Shown here: positions 1-9,903 of the stretch, piece after piece
How positions within the stretch are numbered: position 1 is the first letter of the stretch
How the letters are laid out: every line of letters starts with the position of its first letter
Assembly (NCBI GenBank): GCA_963832715.1
Contig: CAWHVB010000002.1
Location: 186,001 to 250,000 of the forward strand
From: DATFVA01 sp963832715
GTDB taxonomy: Bacteria; Bacteroidota; Ignavibacteria; Ignavibacteriales; Ignavibacteriaceae
DNA: 64,000 nt
Direction of reading: 5' to 3'
The notes under the pieces: generated by a model
Databases searched by the model: none
What the model saw: only the letters and a program-made list of their open reading frames with translations
What the model was told of the DNA's origin: nothing
Made by a program: the position numbers and the translations under genes

Positions 1-258
1 CTCAGGAAAGAATTCAAAATCCTGAACGCTCCTGGTCATTGATCCATTCACAAAGTAAGCTTCCATCACCATTTTCTCATACCCGGATGCAGCATTAAAT
101 TTGTATACCGGAGCGTAGACACTATTATTTTGTGCTCCATAGTGATAGAGAAGAATAGTTCCCCCATCCGGAGTTTCGATACCGTCTAATGACAAAAAGG
201 ACTGTGGGAATGTACTCCCTGCGAAAAACACAAATAGAAGGACCAATATTTCCTTCAT
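1..258 (-). CDS. Partial secreted protein (first 86 residues; gene leaves the window)
   Basis: An open frame starts at an ATG at 258-256 and runs to the window edge without a stop. A purine-rich GGGAGAGG lies just before the ATG. The first 19 residues (MKEILVLLFVFFAGSTFPQ) have the charged-then-hydrophobic pattern of a signal peptide, so export is inferred. The following 65 residues contain a DGIETPDGG stretch and match no family I recognise. It begins 14 bp after the stop of the upstream T9SS cargo gene and probably belongs to the same secreted-protein array. Whether it ends in a sorting domain cannot be seen. Confidence 0.75.
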   Translation of the reverse strand, partial: MKEILVLLFVFFAGSTFPQSFLSLDGIETPDGGTILLYHYGAQNNSVYAPVYKFNAASGYEKMVMEAYFVNGSMTRSVQDFEFFPE

Positions 259-272
259 GTCCTCTCCCTTGT

Positions 273-2027
273 TTATTTTAATAAAATTAATTTCTTTACC
301 GCGGTAAAATCACCTGAACTTCCATTTAGGGACACCGCCTTAATCCGATAAAAATAAATCCCGCTCGATAAATTACTTCCGTCAAATTTAATCGTATATC
401 TTCCCGCCGGCCTTTCTCCGTTCACCAATACTGCCGCCTCATTGCCCAGGACATCATACACTTTAAGTGTTACAAATGATGAATGACCAATTACATATGA
501 CAAATTTGTTACGGGATTAAAAGGATTTGGATAGTTCTGTGCTAAAGAAAAATCACCCGGCGAATCAATACTAACCTCAATGATTCCGGAATAGTTAAAA
601 CTACCATCGAAATCTATCTGCTTCAGCCTGTACTGATAATTTCCTGCTGGAAGATTTTTATCAATATAGGAATATGTTTTTGTTTCAGCAGTGGTTCCAT
701 TTCCTTTAATGAACGATACTATTTCCCATTGACTGCTTTTTTCCAGTGTCTCCCTTCTATCTATCTCAAAGCCGCGGTTATTGGTTTCTGTTGCTGTGAT
801 CCAGTTAAGGCGTGCCCCGGAATTATATGACTGGCCCTCGAATTTTATGAGCTCAACCGGGATTGGAGGGAATACATAAGCAGTCGCCTCATTGCTGTAA
901 ACTAACCAGCCGGCCTCAAAAAGTCCAACCCTGTATGTATAGATGGATGAATCAGTAACAGTTGAATCAATGAAGGTATTGGTGCTGCTCCCTTGTATAA
1001 CTGCAATCGTTTCATAGTCACCTGCATCCAGAGGAGTCCCTTGTTTGCGTTGGATAATATCACCCGGAGCCGGGAGCGGCTGTTGCCAGGTCAAAACTGT
1101 TTTCAGTTCGCTTACAAAATCCACACCCGCGTAGTATATATAAGGGTGATTATGAGTTAATATTGCATCTTCACCTGTGATGGCGACATTGTCTATTGCC
1201 CACCAGCTGCCAGGTCCGTTTTGCAGAGTTCTGAACCTCACCTGAACTCTGTAAGTGGTGTCGATAATCCCGTTTTGATCAAACAGAAGTAAACTTATAT
1301 GTTTATTCCTGTCACTAGTTCCGAATTGCAGCCAGATTAGCGACCAGGTGGCGCCTTCATCTGTACTCATTTCCACCTCAGCGAAATCAACCGGGTTGAT
1401 TGTATACCAGTCCGAATCGAAATCCAGTTTTGCTCCAAACATATACTGCATATCTTCAGCAACCTCAAAAGCTGCAGTTGAGTTGAGCAGTCCCCCGCAT
1501 AAAGTAGCATCAGCTGTTAGAACCTCTCTTGTGGAAGGATCCGGAAGAGTATAGTTGTTATCCTCTTCCAGCTGCCATCCGCAGCCGGTTGAATTGCTGA
1601 TAGACCACTTCCCTAATCCGAAGGAGAAATCGTCAGCTTTAACATAGTCCAGGAATAATGAGTTTGTATTAAAATACCATGTTTCTCCCTGGGCAGATCC
1701 GTCTCCATTATATTCAACCACACACCAGAAGTACCTGGTTGGATAATATAATTGTGTGTTTATAAGGACCGAATCGAAAACAGTAGAAGGATATCCCGAA
1801 ATAAAGAGCGCTGAAGGATCTAGGTTAGTCACTTTGGCAGAATCAAACCCGAGGTAAACTTCGTTATAAACCACGTTACCGGGATTCTGCCATTTAAGGG
1901 AGTGGTACTGGTATGTTACATTGGAGGCACCAATTGCTGTTTCAGGAAAGGCTGGCTGTCCGGGAGCCTGAGCAGAGGCAGCTGAAATAAAAAATAAACA
2001 GAATACAGTTGTATAAATTGTTTTCAT
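273..2027 (-). CDS. Secreted T9SS cargo protein, 584 aa
   Basis: The N-terminus (about 19 residues ending SAASAQ) is a signal peptide. Residues about 130-285 (LGKWSISNS ... WWAIDNVAITGED) resemble an extracellular jelly-roll/MAM-like module that ends in the W-x-I-D-N signature. A linker with fibronectin-like features follows. About residues 390-485 carry the VELIKFEG ... TATETNNRGFEIDRR module that often precedes a sorting domain. The last about 93 residues (QNYPNPFNP ... VYDVLGNEA ... KKLILLK) are a type A T9SS C-terminal sorting domain, so the protein is expected to be exported and then processed at the cell surface. The substrate or role is not evident. It is one of four adjacent same-strand T9SS cargo genes. 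Confidence 0.85.
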   Translation of the reverse strand: MKTIYTTVFCLFFISAASAQAPGQPAFPETAIGASNVTYQYHSLKWQNPGNVVYNEVYLGFDSAKVTNLDPSALFISGYPSTVFDSVLINTQLYYPTRYFWCVVEYNGDGSAQGETWYFNTNSLFLDYVKADDFSFGLGKWSISNSTGCGWQLEEDNNYTLPDPSTREVLTADATLCGGLLNSTAAFEVAEDMQYMFGAKLDFDSDWYTINPVDFAEVEMSTDEGATWSLIWLQFGTSDRNKHISLLLFDQNGIIDTTYRVQVRFRTLQNGPGSWWAIDNVAITGEDAILTHNHPYIYYAGVDFVSELKTVLTWQQPLPAPGDIIQRKQGTPLDAGDYETIAVIQGSSTNTFIDSTVTDSSIYTYRVGLFEAGWLVYSNEATAYVFPPIPVELIKFEGQSYNSGARLNWITATETNNRGFEIDRRETLEKSSQWEIVSFIKGNGTTAETKTYSYIDKNLPAGNYQYRLKQIDFDGSFNYSGIIEVSIDSPGDFSLAQNYPNPFNPVTNLSYVIGHSSFVTLKVYDVLGNEAAVLVNGERPAGRYTIKFDGSNLSSGIYFYRIKAVSLNGSSGDFTAVKKLILLK

Positions 2028-2042
2028 ATTTCACCCGCTAAA

Positions 2043-2135
2043 TCGTTTTAATAATATTAACTTCTTCAACTGATGTAAAACCTCCCGGGCTTCCATCCGG
2101 GTGCCGCTGCTTTGAATCGATAAAAGCGGAATCCG
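2043..2135 (-). pseudogene. Decayed orphan tail of a T9SS sorting domain
   Basis: Between two T9SS cargo genes the minus strand still reads the end of a sorting domain, broken over two frames. One frame gives F-Y-R-F-K-A, matching the FYRIKA of neighbouring tails. After a frameshift another gives K-K-L-I-L-L-K at 2066-2046, the universal C-terminus of the neighbours. No body for this gene remains. It lies just before the start of the gene at 2027, the same position as the other orphan tails in this window. Confidence 0.6.
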
Positions 2136-2144
2136 GACCAGGAA

Positions 2145-3942
2145 TTACTTAAGCAGTATTAATTTTCTTGTTTCAGTGAAGTCTCCCGCTTTCATCTGAT
2201 AATAATATACACCGCTAGCCAGTCTGCTTCCATCAAACAGAACTGTGTATCTTCCAGCTGGTTTTTCTTCATTCACCAGCACTGCTGCTTCTCTTCCTAG
2301 TACATCATACACCCGCAGCGTAACTAATGGATTTCCTCCTCCTGTTGAAATGATATTTGGAATAGAATATTCAATATTGGTTACCGGATTAAATGGATTT
2401 GGATAGTTCTGCCCTAAATAATATTTGCTTAAAACTTCGGGATTACCTTTAATTGCTGTAACGGTTGTATCCCCGTAGATTATATTATTTACTACAGCAC
2501 CCCTCAGCAATTTTATATCAGAGCCGAAATCGAAATAATTATAAATTGATATTAACCCAAAATCAGCTGCAAGTTTATATTGATACTCGACCAGAGAATT
2601 TGAATCAAAGGTTTTGAAAAGTGACGGATGCTGAAATATAGTAGTATCACCTTCAGCGAGTACTGTATAAGGAGCATAAGTCGAAAATCTGTAGCTCAAA
2701 ATAGTATCACCAGGTTCTGCGTTCAGATCATCAACAAGATACTCATAATCGGTCTGCACAGAATCAGCGTCAAATCTGAAAACTTTTCCCGATACTGAAT
2801 CAATCCTCTCATAAAGATCTCCAATTGCATTTGCAGCCGGCTGGTATTCTCGAATCTTATAATAAAAATGCTGGTTTGGCATCATTACCAGGCTGTCAAC
2901 TTCCCTAATAAATGTATATGTATAGTTCTCGGACTGGTCCCAGAAAACACCATTGTATATCCATTTATTTCCAACTGCCAGCGGATATAAATTGAAGATA
3001 GAAGAATCAGATAGAATATTAAATTGTAAAATATCCTGAGTTTGGCATTGAAAACCTGTTCTCGAATATTGTGCTGTCAGAAACAACAATTCTAAAATTT
3101 ACCTTGTCTCCCACCTGAAGAATAGTAGAATCCAGATTAATCAAGGCATTATGGAACGTGGGGTTAAAACTAACCTGGTGATGGAAGATTGTTGCAGTGC
3201 CGCGTTTGACTTCATAATACAAATACAAAGAATCTATGAATTCCGGCAGATCAGCATCCAGTGAAATCTCTATTTCTAAAGGAAAGTCGCTGATTCTTCT
3301 ATCGTATACAGGTGTTAAAAGTTCGGCTGATAAACTTAATGGATTGTAACTTTGGTTATTTATAATTGCGGAGAATATTGTATAAGTTGAACTGTATATA
3401 TCCTGGGCGTTAGGATCACAAAAATTTCCATCCAGGAAATAATACATACCAACATCATCCGCAAACCTGAAGGAAGCATAATCTAAATCAGAACCGGACA
3501 CAGAATCATGAGACATACCCCAGACTACCCTGTCAGCTCCATACAAATTAAGTGTATCCCTTCCTGAAGAGTAATATGTCCATCCCATACCGTAAAGAGA
3601 AGAAGCGAAATGTTGACCTGTTGACAAGTTAAAATCTGCGGCTAAAGATTTTTGAGCATTATTATATACATATAATTTTTGCTCGACCGGATCATACATT
3701 AAATAGCTTGGGTATATTCCCCCCAATTTGAACAAGTAATATGTCTCTCCATTAAAAACTACAGAATCAGAAATAGTAAATTGATGATACCGGATCTCAT
3801 TATTCCATGGAGCGCATTGATCCTGGTAATCTTCCTTGATAATATATTTATTGCCGATCGCTAACGGAACAAAATTCTGCGCGATAGAGTAGCCTGACAT
3901 AATGAAAAATAACGTTAATTTGAGCAGAGTATTAGTTTTCAT
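2145..3942 (-). CDS. Secreted T9SS cargo protein, about 599 aa, interrupted by one frameshift
   Basis: Two overlapping frames form one gene. The upstream part (3942-3019) has a signal peptide (…MSGYSIAQ) and begins with FVPLAIGNKYIIKEDYQ. The downstream part (up to 3089, ending at 2145) lacks a signal peptide, has a second related segment (YPLAVGNKWIYNGVFW) and ends in a type A sorting domain (QNYPNPFNP ... RKLILLK). The total length is 3n+1, so one extra base explains the break. Removing a T from the short T run near 3020-3030 joins GYFTI to NILSDSS. The two L-A-x-G-N-K-(Y/W) segments suggest a duplicated domain. A real truncation, leaving one protein without a tail and one without a signal, is the alternative. 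Confidence 0.7.
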
Positions 3943-4022
3943 TTTATTTCCTTAAAGTTGTAACCCAACCGTTATTATAAAAGAATTCTTACTGAAAACG
4001 ATTATTTCAGTTGAATACTGCA

Positions 4023-5744
4023 TTATTTGAGTAGAATTAATTTCTTTGTGATTGAAAAATCTCCCGCCTTCATTCTGTAATAATAAACTCCGCTGGATAA
4101 TCTGCTCCCATCAAACTGAACTGAATAATTCCCTGAAGGTTCTTCTTCATTCACCAGCACTGCAACTTCTCTTCCAAGTGCATCATACACCCGCAGCGTA
4201 ACTAAAGGATTTCCCCCTCCTGTTGATATAATGTTTGGAATAGAATATTCAATATTGGTTACCGGATTAAAGGGATTGGGATAATTCTGCGAGATCCTAA
4301 AACCGTATGCGACCGCGCTTTGCTCATTTATTCCGGTAAGATTTATCTCTGCTGCAGCGTGATAGTACTGTGCAGAAATAGTTGTTATACCAAAGAAACA
4401 ACCATTGAAGCCAGGCAGGGTATCGCTTTGAAGTACCATATGCACCCTGCACAAATTACCCTCTACAGGATTTACAGGGGCAATGCTGATATACTGCCAG
4501 TCAGAAAGAGGTACATCAGGAGTAAATTTTTCGGGCCGTGTCCACGATTCTCCGCCATCAGAGGAATATGTAAAGTAACCTGAAAAATAAGATTGATTCC
4601 CCACTCCGGGAACAGATATAAAGCTATCAATTGCCGCACTGAATGCAGCAAAGAGAAAATTTCCGCTTTGCGACCGTCCGATAACAGGCTTACAAAGCGG
4701 TGCATAATAATCCAGACATAGTCCGTAACCCGGGAAGACGGGAACATTGGAACTATCAGCTATTGATTTGGGAATACCTCCATTAATAGCAGGCGACCAG
4801 AAATAAATTTCATTAGGATGATCAGGGAAATTACCTCCATTTACGTAATCCTGAAGACTGACATCAAACACAACGCATGGTTCTTCTCCGCTGAAACTCA
4901 GGCTGATCCCTCTTAATGCTCCCTCTGCCGTATCCTGTCCATCCGGCCTATCGAAAATTTTCAGTGCCTGTGTCCATGTAATCCCTTCATCCGATGTTTC
5001 CGAGTAGAAGACGTCTCCGGCATTATCAGTCAGATCCTGACCAAGCCATGCCAGGCCGACTTTACCTTCTTCGGATACTCCGAAAGCATAAGCTTCCATC
5101 TGGTCCCCGTCTATATTCTCCCATCCTCTGAATGTTTTAGTTCCATTATCAAAGAAGTTGATATAGAAACCGTCAGGAGACCCGTCTATCTGTGATGAAG
5201 CAATAAAGATATTGTCCTGGTGATCGACCACAACCCTCGGCCATATTATTCTGCTGGTATCGTTTGGACCGCCGGACGGATCATATTCTGTAAAGTTGTC
5301 AGCAAAATGAGCACTGTCGATGTACAATTTAGACCTGACTTCAGTAGCGTTTGAGTTATTATGATCGGCTATCACTGCCGCACCCTGGGAAGTACCGGAA
5401 ATTGAGGGATAGCCTGCAAGACCACTATCCGGTACTCCGCCTAATGCAATCCAGCTGTCTCCGTCATCTGTGCTTCCAAAATAAAGACACTTTCTATCCG
5501 TGAATGCAGCGGGCTGCTGCGAATTATTGAACACAGCATGTAAATAGCCCGGATGCCCGGTATCGTACCATAATTGCTGAGGGGAACCATTCGATTGCAC
5601 CTCATATCCATTCCTTATTTCAGAAATCGGATTTAAATGAAATGTGATTGATCTTCCGTAGACCGTAATTTGTTCGGTCTGTTGTGCCCATATGACCGGG
5701 GTCAGCAAAAAAGACAAAGCTGTCATGAAAAATATAAATCTCAT
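4023..5744 (-). CDS. Secreted sialidase-fold/Asp-box T9SS cargo protein, 573 aa
   Basis: The signal peptide ends at VIWAQ. The body has several Asp-box-like motifs (STDDGDSW, TSDEGITW, SSDGGESW), which cap the blades of beta-propellers in the BNR/sialidase superfamily. No sialidase arginine triad can be assigned, so a catalytic role is not claimed. The last about 90 residues are a type A sorting domain (QNYPNPFNPVTNIEYSIP ... KKLILLK) almost identical to that of the gene at 2145-3942, which points to recent exchange or duplication of the tail. Surface display through T9SS is inferred from the domain. It lies 36 bp after the next gene upstream. Confidence 0.85.
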   Translation of the reverse strand: MRFIFFMTALSFLLTPVIWAQQTEQITVYGRSITFHLNPISEIRNGYEVQSNGSPQQLWYDTGHPGYLHAVFNNSQQPAAFTDRKCLYFGSTDDGDSWIALGGVPDSGLAGYPSISGTSQGAAVIADHNNSNATEVRSKLYIDSAHFADNFTEYDPSGGPNDTSRIIWPRVVVDHQDNIFIASSQIDGSPDGFYINFFDNGTKTFRGWENIDGDQMEAYAFGVSEEGKVGLAWLGQDLTDNAGDVFYSETSDEGITWTQALKIFDRPDGQDTAEGALRGISLSFSGEEPCVVFDVSLQDYVNGGNFPDHPNEIYFWSPAINGGIPKSIADSSNVPVFPGYGLCLDYYAPLCKPVIGRSQSGNFLFAAFSAAIDSFISVPGVGNQSYFSGYFTYSSDGGESWTRPEKFTPDVPLSDWQYISIAPVNPVEGNLCRVHMVLQSDTLPGFNGCFFGITTISAQYYHAAAEINLTGINEQSAVAYGFRISQNYPNPFNPVTNIEYSIPNIISTGGGNPLVTLRVYDALGREVAVLVNEEEPSGNYSVQFDGSRLSSGVYYYRMKAGDFSITKKLILLK

Positions 5745-5780
5745 ACCATCACTTCGGGTTATATGGTGATTTTATGAAAC

Positions 5781-7441
5781 TCACTTCAATAGAATTAATT
5801 TTTTTACGTCTGAATAACTTCCTGCTAAGATTTTGTAGAAATAAACACCGCTCGGGAAGCTGCTCCCATCAAATTTAACGGAGAAAAATCCTGCGGGTTT
5901 TTCTTCGTTAACCAGGGTTGTTACTTCATTACCCAGCACATCATAAATTTTCAATGTTACTAATGAAGATTTCGGAATTTTATATACAATATTCGTAATA
6001 GGATTGAACGGGTTTGGATAATTCTGCATTAATTCAAATCCTTCAGCTTGATTATCTTCAGCATCTTTTACTCCTGTAATAGTATATGCACCATAGTAAT
6101 TCTGGATTTCAAGTGCGCTTTCTTTTAAAGCAGCAATGCTCTGAACCGTACTCGTTCCCTGCGCAAGCAAAATGGCAGCGGCCACTTCCTGGGTATCACC
6201 GGGAGCCATAGTAAAGGGACCTGCAGAGATTATACTCCTCCTATCACCTGGATAAGGCCCCCCGATCCAGCCTCCGCTTCCCTCACGCCAGCCTGTTTGT
6301 GCTACAGGATCACCAGATAATGCAAATAAGGTAGGCTCACCTGTATTCGGATCAATATACTGAGAGCCGTCCCAGTTTTTACCTGTCATATAATTATACA
6401 TCGCCTTTCCTGCCTGGGAATCACCCAGAGTCGGATCCTGGTATATACTTGATCCATTTATATAAAATATGAATGAAGTCATCGGCAGGTTTCTGAATCC
6501 CGGTCTCCATACATTATTAAAGTAGGCCGAATCTGAGGGTCCTCCAGGTACAATCGGCCCCTGAACAAACATATGTCCTACTGCAGGAGGAGCTGAACCG
6601 TATATGAGATCGTTTGCTGTACCATTATATGTGTAACCAAGATTCAATCCGATATCACAACCCGAATAATCATCGTTTCCATCACCGAGATCATCATCTT
6701 CAAAGTAAGCTAAGCGCATATCTTCAATGGTTTTCTGTCCTTTATTGATAATTTTATATTTCTTAAAAACGGTATTGCCAAGGGATCCGCTTTGATCAAA
6801 TGCATAAACCAGGGTTTGCACTTCCAGCCCCAGAGGCATACTTCCATACAAGAAAGTAGTCCTGGAAGGATCAAGATCGTTCGATACACACCACATTGTT
6901 TCGTCACCGATATATGGATTATCGATACCAGGTGTATAGATACCATCATGATTTATATCATTAAAAGGAGCCCCGTCTTCTACCGGCCATTCATTATAAT
7001 CAGTCTCGTATTGATCTCTTTCGGGTCCTGGAGGCAGATTCTCCCAGCCGTCAAGTACTTTGTACACCCTATATTTTGGCAGGTTCGGGTCATCGGCCGC
7101 TCCGTTTGAAAGAACCACACCTGCCTGAAGCCCATGGTGGTACGTACTCCCTCCGACCATCGTATCACCATTTACAACGCCTCCCCATATAAGCCCGTCC
7201 TCAAATACAGCAGCCTTCGTGGCATTTATCCTCCCGGCCAGTATAAACCCTGCCCATCTGTATTAGGATTATGAGAACCATCACCATTATTTGAAATGTA
7301 CATCATTATCTCATTTACTGAAATGAAGTTGTAATGATCATTGGTAAGCACTTTCACTGCTTTTTTATTTTCACCGATGTTAAAACCATAAGCTATAGCT
7401 GCAATAATGAATATAACCGGTATGTATCGTAAGCCCCGCAT
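5781..7441 (-). CDS. WPGG-family secreted T9SS protein, about 553 aa, broken by a -1 frameshift
   Basis: The first frame (7441-7226) has a signal peptide and ends GLYWPGG followed by a stop. The next frame continues I-N-A-T-K-A-A-V-F-E-D-G-L-I-W-G-G and runs to 5781. The joined YWPGGINA matches FWPGGVNA and YWPGGVNA in the giant paralogs at 48.6-58.2 kb, so one base is missing near 7229. The body shares their N-terminal domain: RYRVYKVLDGWE, ERDQYETDYNEWPVEDGAP, a D-x-N-x-D-G calcium-type loop (DINHDGIYT) and a GPFTMAPGDTQEVAAAILLAQGTS segment. It ends in a canonical type A sorting domain (QNYPNPFNP ... KKLILLK), unlike the giants. The break may be a sequencing error or a true lesion. Confidence 0.75.
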
Positions 7442-7456
7442 ATTTTCTCCCTTTTT

Positions 7457-7657
7457 TTAATTTAGCAATAAAAATTGCTTAATTTGAAATTCTATAGTCG
7501 AAGGATTGAATGAATAAGAAGGATAGTTGCGGGAAAGTGAAAATCTAACAGGCGATGTTATTTCTGCAACTGATGTTTTTGAATATTCAAAGGAATTGTC
7601 ATAGTCGACATGTTTTAAAAGATTCTCGCAAGAAGAATTTGCTGTAAAAAGATCCAC
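7457..7657 (-). pseudogene. Decayed T9SS sorting-domain tail
   Basis: This 66-codon frame includes FSLSRNYPSYSFNPSTIEFQI followed directly by KQFLLLN and a stop. It aligns with the sorting-domain start (FSLAQNYPNPFNPSTxIxYxI) and end (KKLILLK) of the neighbours, with the middle of the domain missing. No signal peptide or body precedes it. It ends 15 bp before the start of the gene at 7441. I read it as the remnant of a deleted T9SS cargo gene rather than a functional small protein. Confidence 0.65.
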
Positions 7658-7781
7658 TTTCGCCCCCGAAATATAATTATCAGTTTAATTTTACATAATT
7701 ATAATGAAATAGTCAAAGAGTCTGATTCTAACTCTGAGATGATTATGAGAGTCCTGGCGGTGTGCCTAAAAAATAATTTCT

Positions 7782-8507
7782 TTAATTCCGCTGCCGGAGA
7801 ATTTCGAAGAGTATAATTCCTGCAGCCACCGACACATTCAAAGACTGTATCTTTCCTTTCATTGGTATGTTAACTAGTATATCGCAGTTTTCTGAGGTTA
7901 GCCTCCTGATCCCTTTTTCTTCGTTCCCGACTATTACTGCAGCAGGGATTTTATAATCTACTTCAGTATACGGCTTCGAGTTTTCAAGTGATGAACCTAT
8001 AATCCAGAAACCGCTCTCCTTAAGTTCTTTTATTGTCTGTACGAGGTTGTTAACCTGTGCTATCTTCAGATGCTCGGTTGCACCGGCCGATGTTTTTATC
8101 ACCGTCTCGTTTATTGGTGCGCTGTGGTGCTTTGTCGTTATTATACCATCAACTTCCGAGCATTCCGCGGTTCTTAATATTGCTCCCAGGTTATGGGTAT
8201 CCTGTATCGAATCCAGCAGTAATATGAGAGGGTATTGTTTCTTTTTTGCTGATGATATTATTTCTTCTAACTGAAAGAATCTCTGTGAGGATTTCCTTGC
8301 CGCTATTCCCTGTGTATTCGGGTGATCGGTAAGTGCTTTGAATTTTTCCGGAGTAACCTGGTTTACTTTTATTCCCCGCTTTTTCGCGGCAATCCTGATT
8401 GCATCGATAATTCCCCCTTTTTGTCCATACAAAATATACACCTGTTCTAACTCTTCACCCGAGTTGATTGCTTCAAGTACAGGTTTTCTGCCTACTATAA
8501 GACTCAT
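7782..8507 (-). CDS. rlmB: RlmB-like 23S rRNA (guanosine-2'-O)-methyltransferase, 241 aa
   Basis: It is a SpoU/TrmH-family SPOUT methyltransferase. The N-terminal RNA-binding domain (about residues 1-75, IVGRKPVLEAI at the start) is followed by the knotted catalytic domain. Its three motifs are visible: LLLDSIQDTHNLGAILRTAE, AAVIVGNEEKGIR and IPMKGKIQSLNVSVAAGIIL. The family methylates the 2'-OH of G2251 in the 23S rRNA peptidyl-transferase centre, using S-adenosylmethionine. The length is normal. Its start codon overlaps the lgt stop by one base (TGATG), so the two are probably translationally coupled. TrmH on tRNA is a possible alternative, but the N-terminal domain favours RlmB. Confidence 0.9.
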   Translation of the reverse strand: MSLIVGRKPVLEAINSGEELEQVYILYGQKGGIIDAIRIAAKKRGIKVNQVTPEKFKALTDHPNTQGIAARKSSQRFFQLEEIISSAKKKQYPLILLLDSIQDTHNLGAILRTAECSEVDGIITTKHHSAPINETVIKTSAGATEHLKIAQVNNLVQTIKELKESGFWIIGSSLENSKPYTEVDYKIPAAVIVGNEEKGIRRLTSENCDILVNIPMKGKIQSLNVSVAAGIILFEILRQRN

Positions 8508-9379
8508 CAGGTAGAAACTTCTTTCAGCGGTTTCTTCTTACTTATATTTTTCACAGGAGGCGGTTCAAACCTTGGCTTGTTTCTTTTCGTCAGATAAATA
8601 AACCCGAGGCTTCCCACTATTATCATCACGACAGATATCAGCTGAGCTTCTGTCAGGCCAAACAAAAGTCTGGGATTAAGTCTTATTATTTCAATTAAAA
8701 ATCTCTCTACGCCTGCAAATACCAGGTACAACATAAATATTTTTCCGTCATTCCAGTCTTTCTTCCGTAATTTCCACAGGATCGCAAATATTATAACAGC
8801 TGCGATAAATTCATATATAGGCGCAGGGTGAAGCGGGGTGTTATCGGGAACTATACCATTTGGAAAATGCTTCGCTATATCGGTCCCTCTGAACATTACA
8901 GAGGGGGGTACTGTTCCATTTGAATAATCAGTTCCCCATGGAAGACTCGTGGGAATTCCGTAATCGCCGTCTCCGGCAAGGTGACAGCCTATTCTTCCTA
9001 TTCCATATGCAAGTATTAAAGAAGGTGAGGTCGCATCCGCTACTACAAGGAAGGGTATTTTCTTTTTTCTTACATAGATCCAGATCGCCAGGGTTGCAAG
9101 TATCAGCCCCCCGTAAAAAGTTAACCCTCCCGGGGAAAATGCCATACCCACCGGATCATTCAGGAATGCATCCCAGTTTTCGAAAAGATGAAAAAGTTTA
9201 CTCCCTATAATTCCGAAGACAATTGCAAGTAATGTAATTTCTGTCGCAAGGTTCGGATTCAGTTTCCTTCTCTCAAATTCTTTTGTCAGCACATAGCTGG
9301 CTACAATAAATGCAATTCCCAGCATAAGCCCGTAGCTGTATACTGTGAAGGGACCGATTTTAAATAGTTCCGGGTACAT
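8507..9379 (-). CDS. lgt: Prolipoprotein diacylglyceryl transferase, 290 aa
   Basis: The protein transfers diacylglycerol from phosphatidylglycerol to the lipobox cysteine of prolipoproteins in the inner membrane, the first step of lipoprotein maturation. It has about seven hydrophobic segments. It also has the family core GGLTFYGGLI, the YGIGRIGCHLAGDGDYG signature and a late E-x-x-x-x-x-N-P-R segment (VERFLIEIIRLNPR). The classical G-R-x-x-N-F-x-N signature is replaced by GRIGCHLAGD, a variant I associate with Bacteroidota-like Lgt. Its product is needed for the many lipoproteins encoded in this window (15658, 31729, 41043 and 42059 loci). It lies 14 bp from the unknown gene upstream and overlaps rlmB. 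Confidence 0.92.
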   Translation of the reverse strand: MYPELFKIGPFTVYSYGLMLGIAFIVASYVLTKEFERRKLNPNLATEITLLAIVFGIIGSKLFHLFENWDAFLNDPVGMAFSPGGLTFYGGLILATLAIWIYVRKKKIPFLVVADATSPSLILAYGIGRIGCHLAGDGDYGIPTSLPWGTDYSNGTVPPSVMFRGTDIAKHFPNGIVPDNTPLHPAPIYEFIAAVIIFAILWKLRKKDWNDGKIFMLYLVFAGVERFLIEIIRLNPRLLFGLTEAQLISVVMIIVGSLGFIYLTKRNKPRFEPPPVKNISKKKPLKEVST

Positions 9380-9393
9380 TAATTTTTAACCTT

Positions 9394-9903
9394 TCAGGCA
9401 AATGTAAATTTCTTCTCGTCAATATCAAAAGCACAGAATCTGCTGTTGTTCTTCTTTTCCGGTAATACTTCCTCAATGAGTTCTATTTTTTTCTTATATA
9501 TATTAAAATAAAATACTGCGCTGTTAATCCCTCCGTCCTGCTTTATAATGTTAATCGTATTGTTGCCGTATAGTTCGTCAAAATAAATTATGCCGATGGC
9601 AGGACCCGGCTCATTTATATAGCTGTTACTCGCTTTCAGTCCCAGTACGTTAATATCTATAACGTTTTTTGATTTTTTGCCGCTCACGGTCAGATTATAG
9701 TTTAACACTGAAAAGTGCCTGGTTGTTTCGATTTCAATTGCATAATTCTGACTTTTTGCCGCACGGTTATAGTAAAAGTAAACATGGCATTTAAATTCGA
9801 TGTCATTGTTTTTTACGCCGGGAATGGACTCCTTAATTTTTTCCATATTCTTTTTCCTGGTTTTAGGAATTTCAGGAATAGATTTAGGCTTTTTAAGGGG
9901 CAT
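9394..9903 (-). CDS. Unknown cytoplasmic protein, 169 aa
   Basis: I do not recognise a family. The N-terminus is basic and proline/lysine-rich (MPLKKPKSIPEIPKTRKKN) with no signal or membrane segment. The rest alternates short beta-like strands (FKCHVYFYYNRAAKSQNYAI, YNLTVSG, NVIDINVLG), consistent with a small beta-rich fold. Its ATG overlaps the hisS stop by one base (TAATG), and lgt follows after 14 bp, so it is held inside a housekeeping operon. That supports a real gene although its job is unknown. Confidence 0.7.
   Translation of the reverse strand: MPLKKPKSIPEIPKTRKKNMEKIKESIPGVKNNDIEFKCHVYFYYNRAAKSQNYAIEIETTRHFSVLNYNLTVSGKKSKNVIDINVLGLKASNSYINEPGPAIGIIYFDELYGNNTINIIKQDGGINSAVFYFNIYKKKIELIEEVLPEKKNNSRFCAFDIDEKKFTFA

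Noticed and set aside
4023..5744. Active sialidase
   Set aside because: Asp-box motifs are present, but I cannot identify the arginine triad and catalytic residues.
7457..7657. A functional 66-aa protein
   Set aside because: It consists of the start and end of a sorting domain with the middle missing, no signal peptide and no body.
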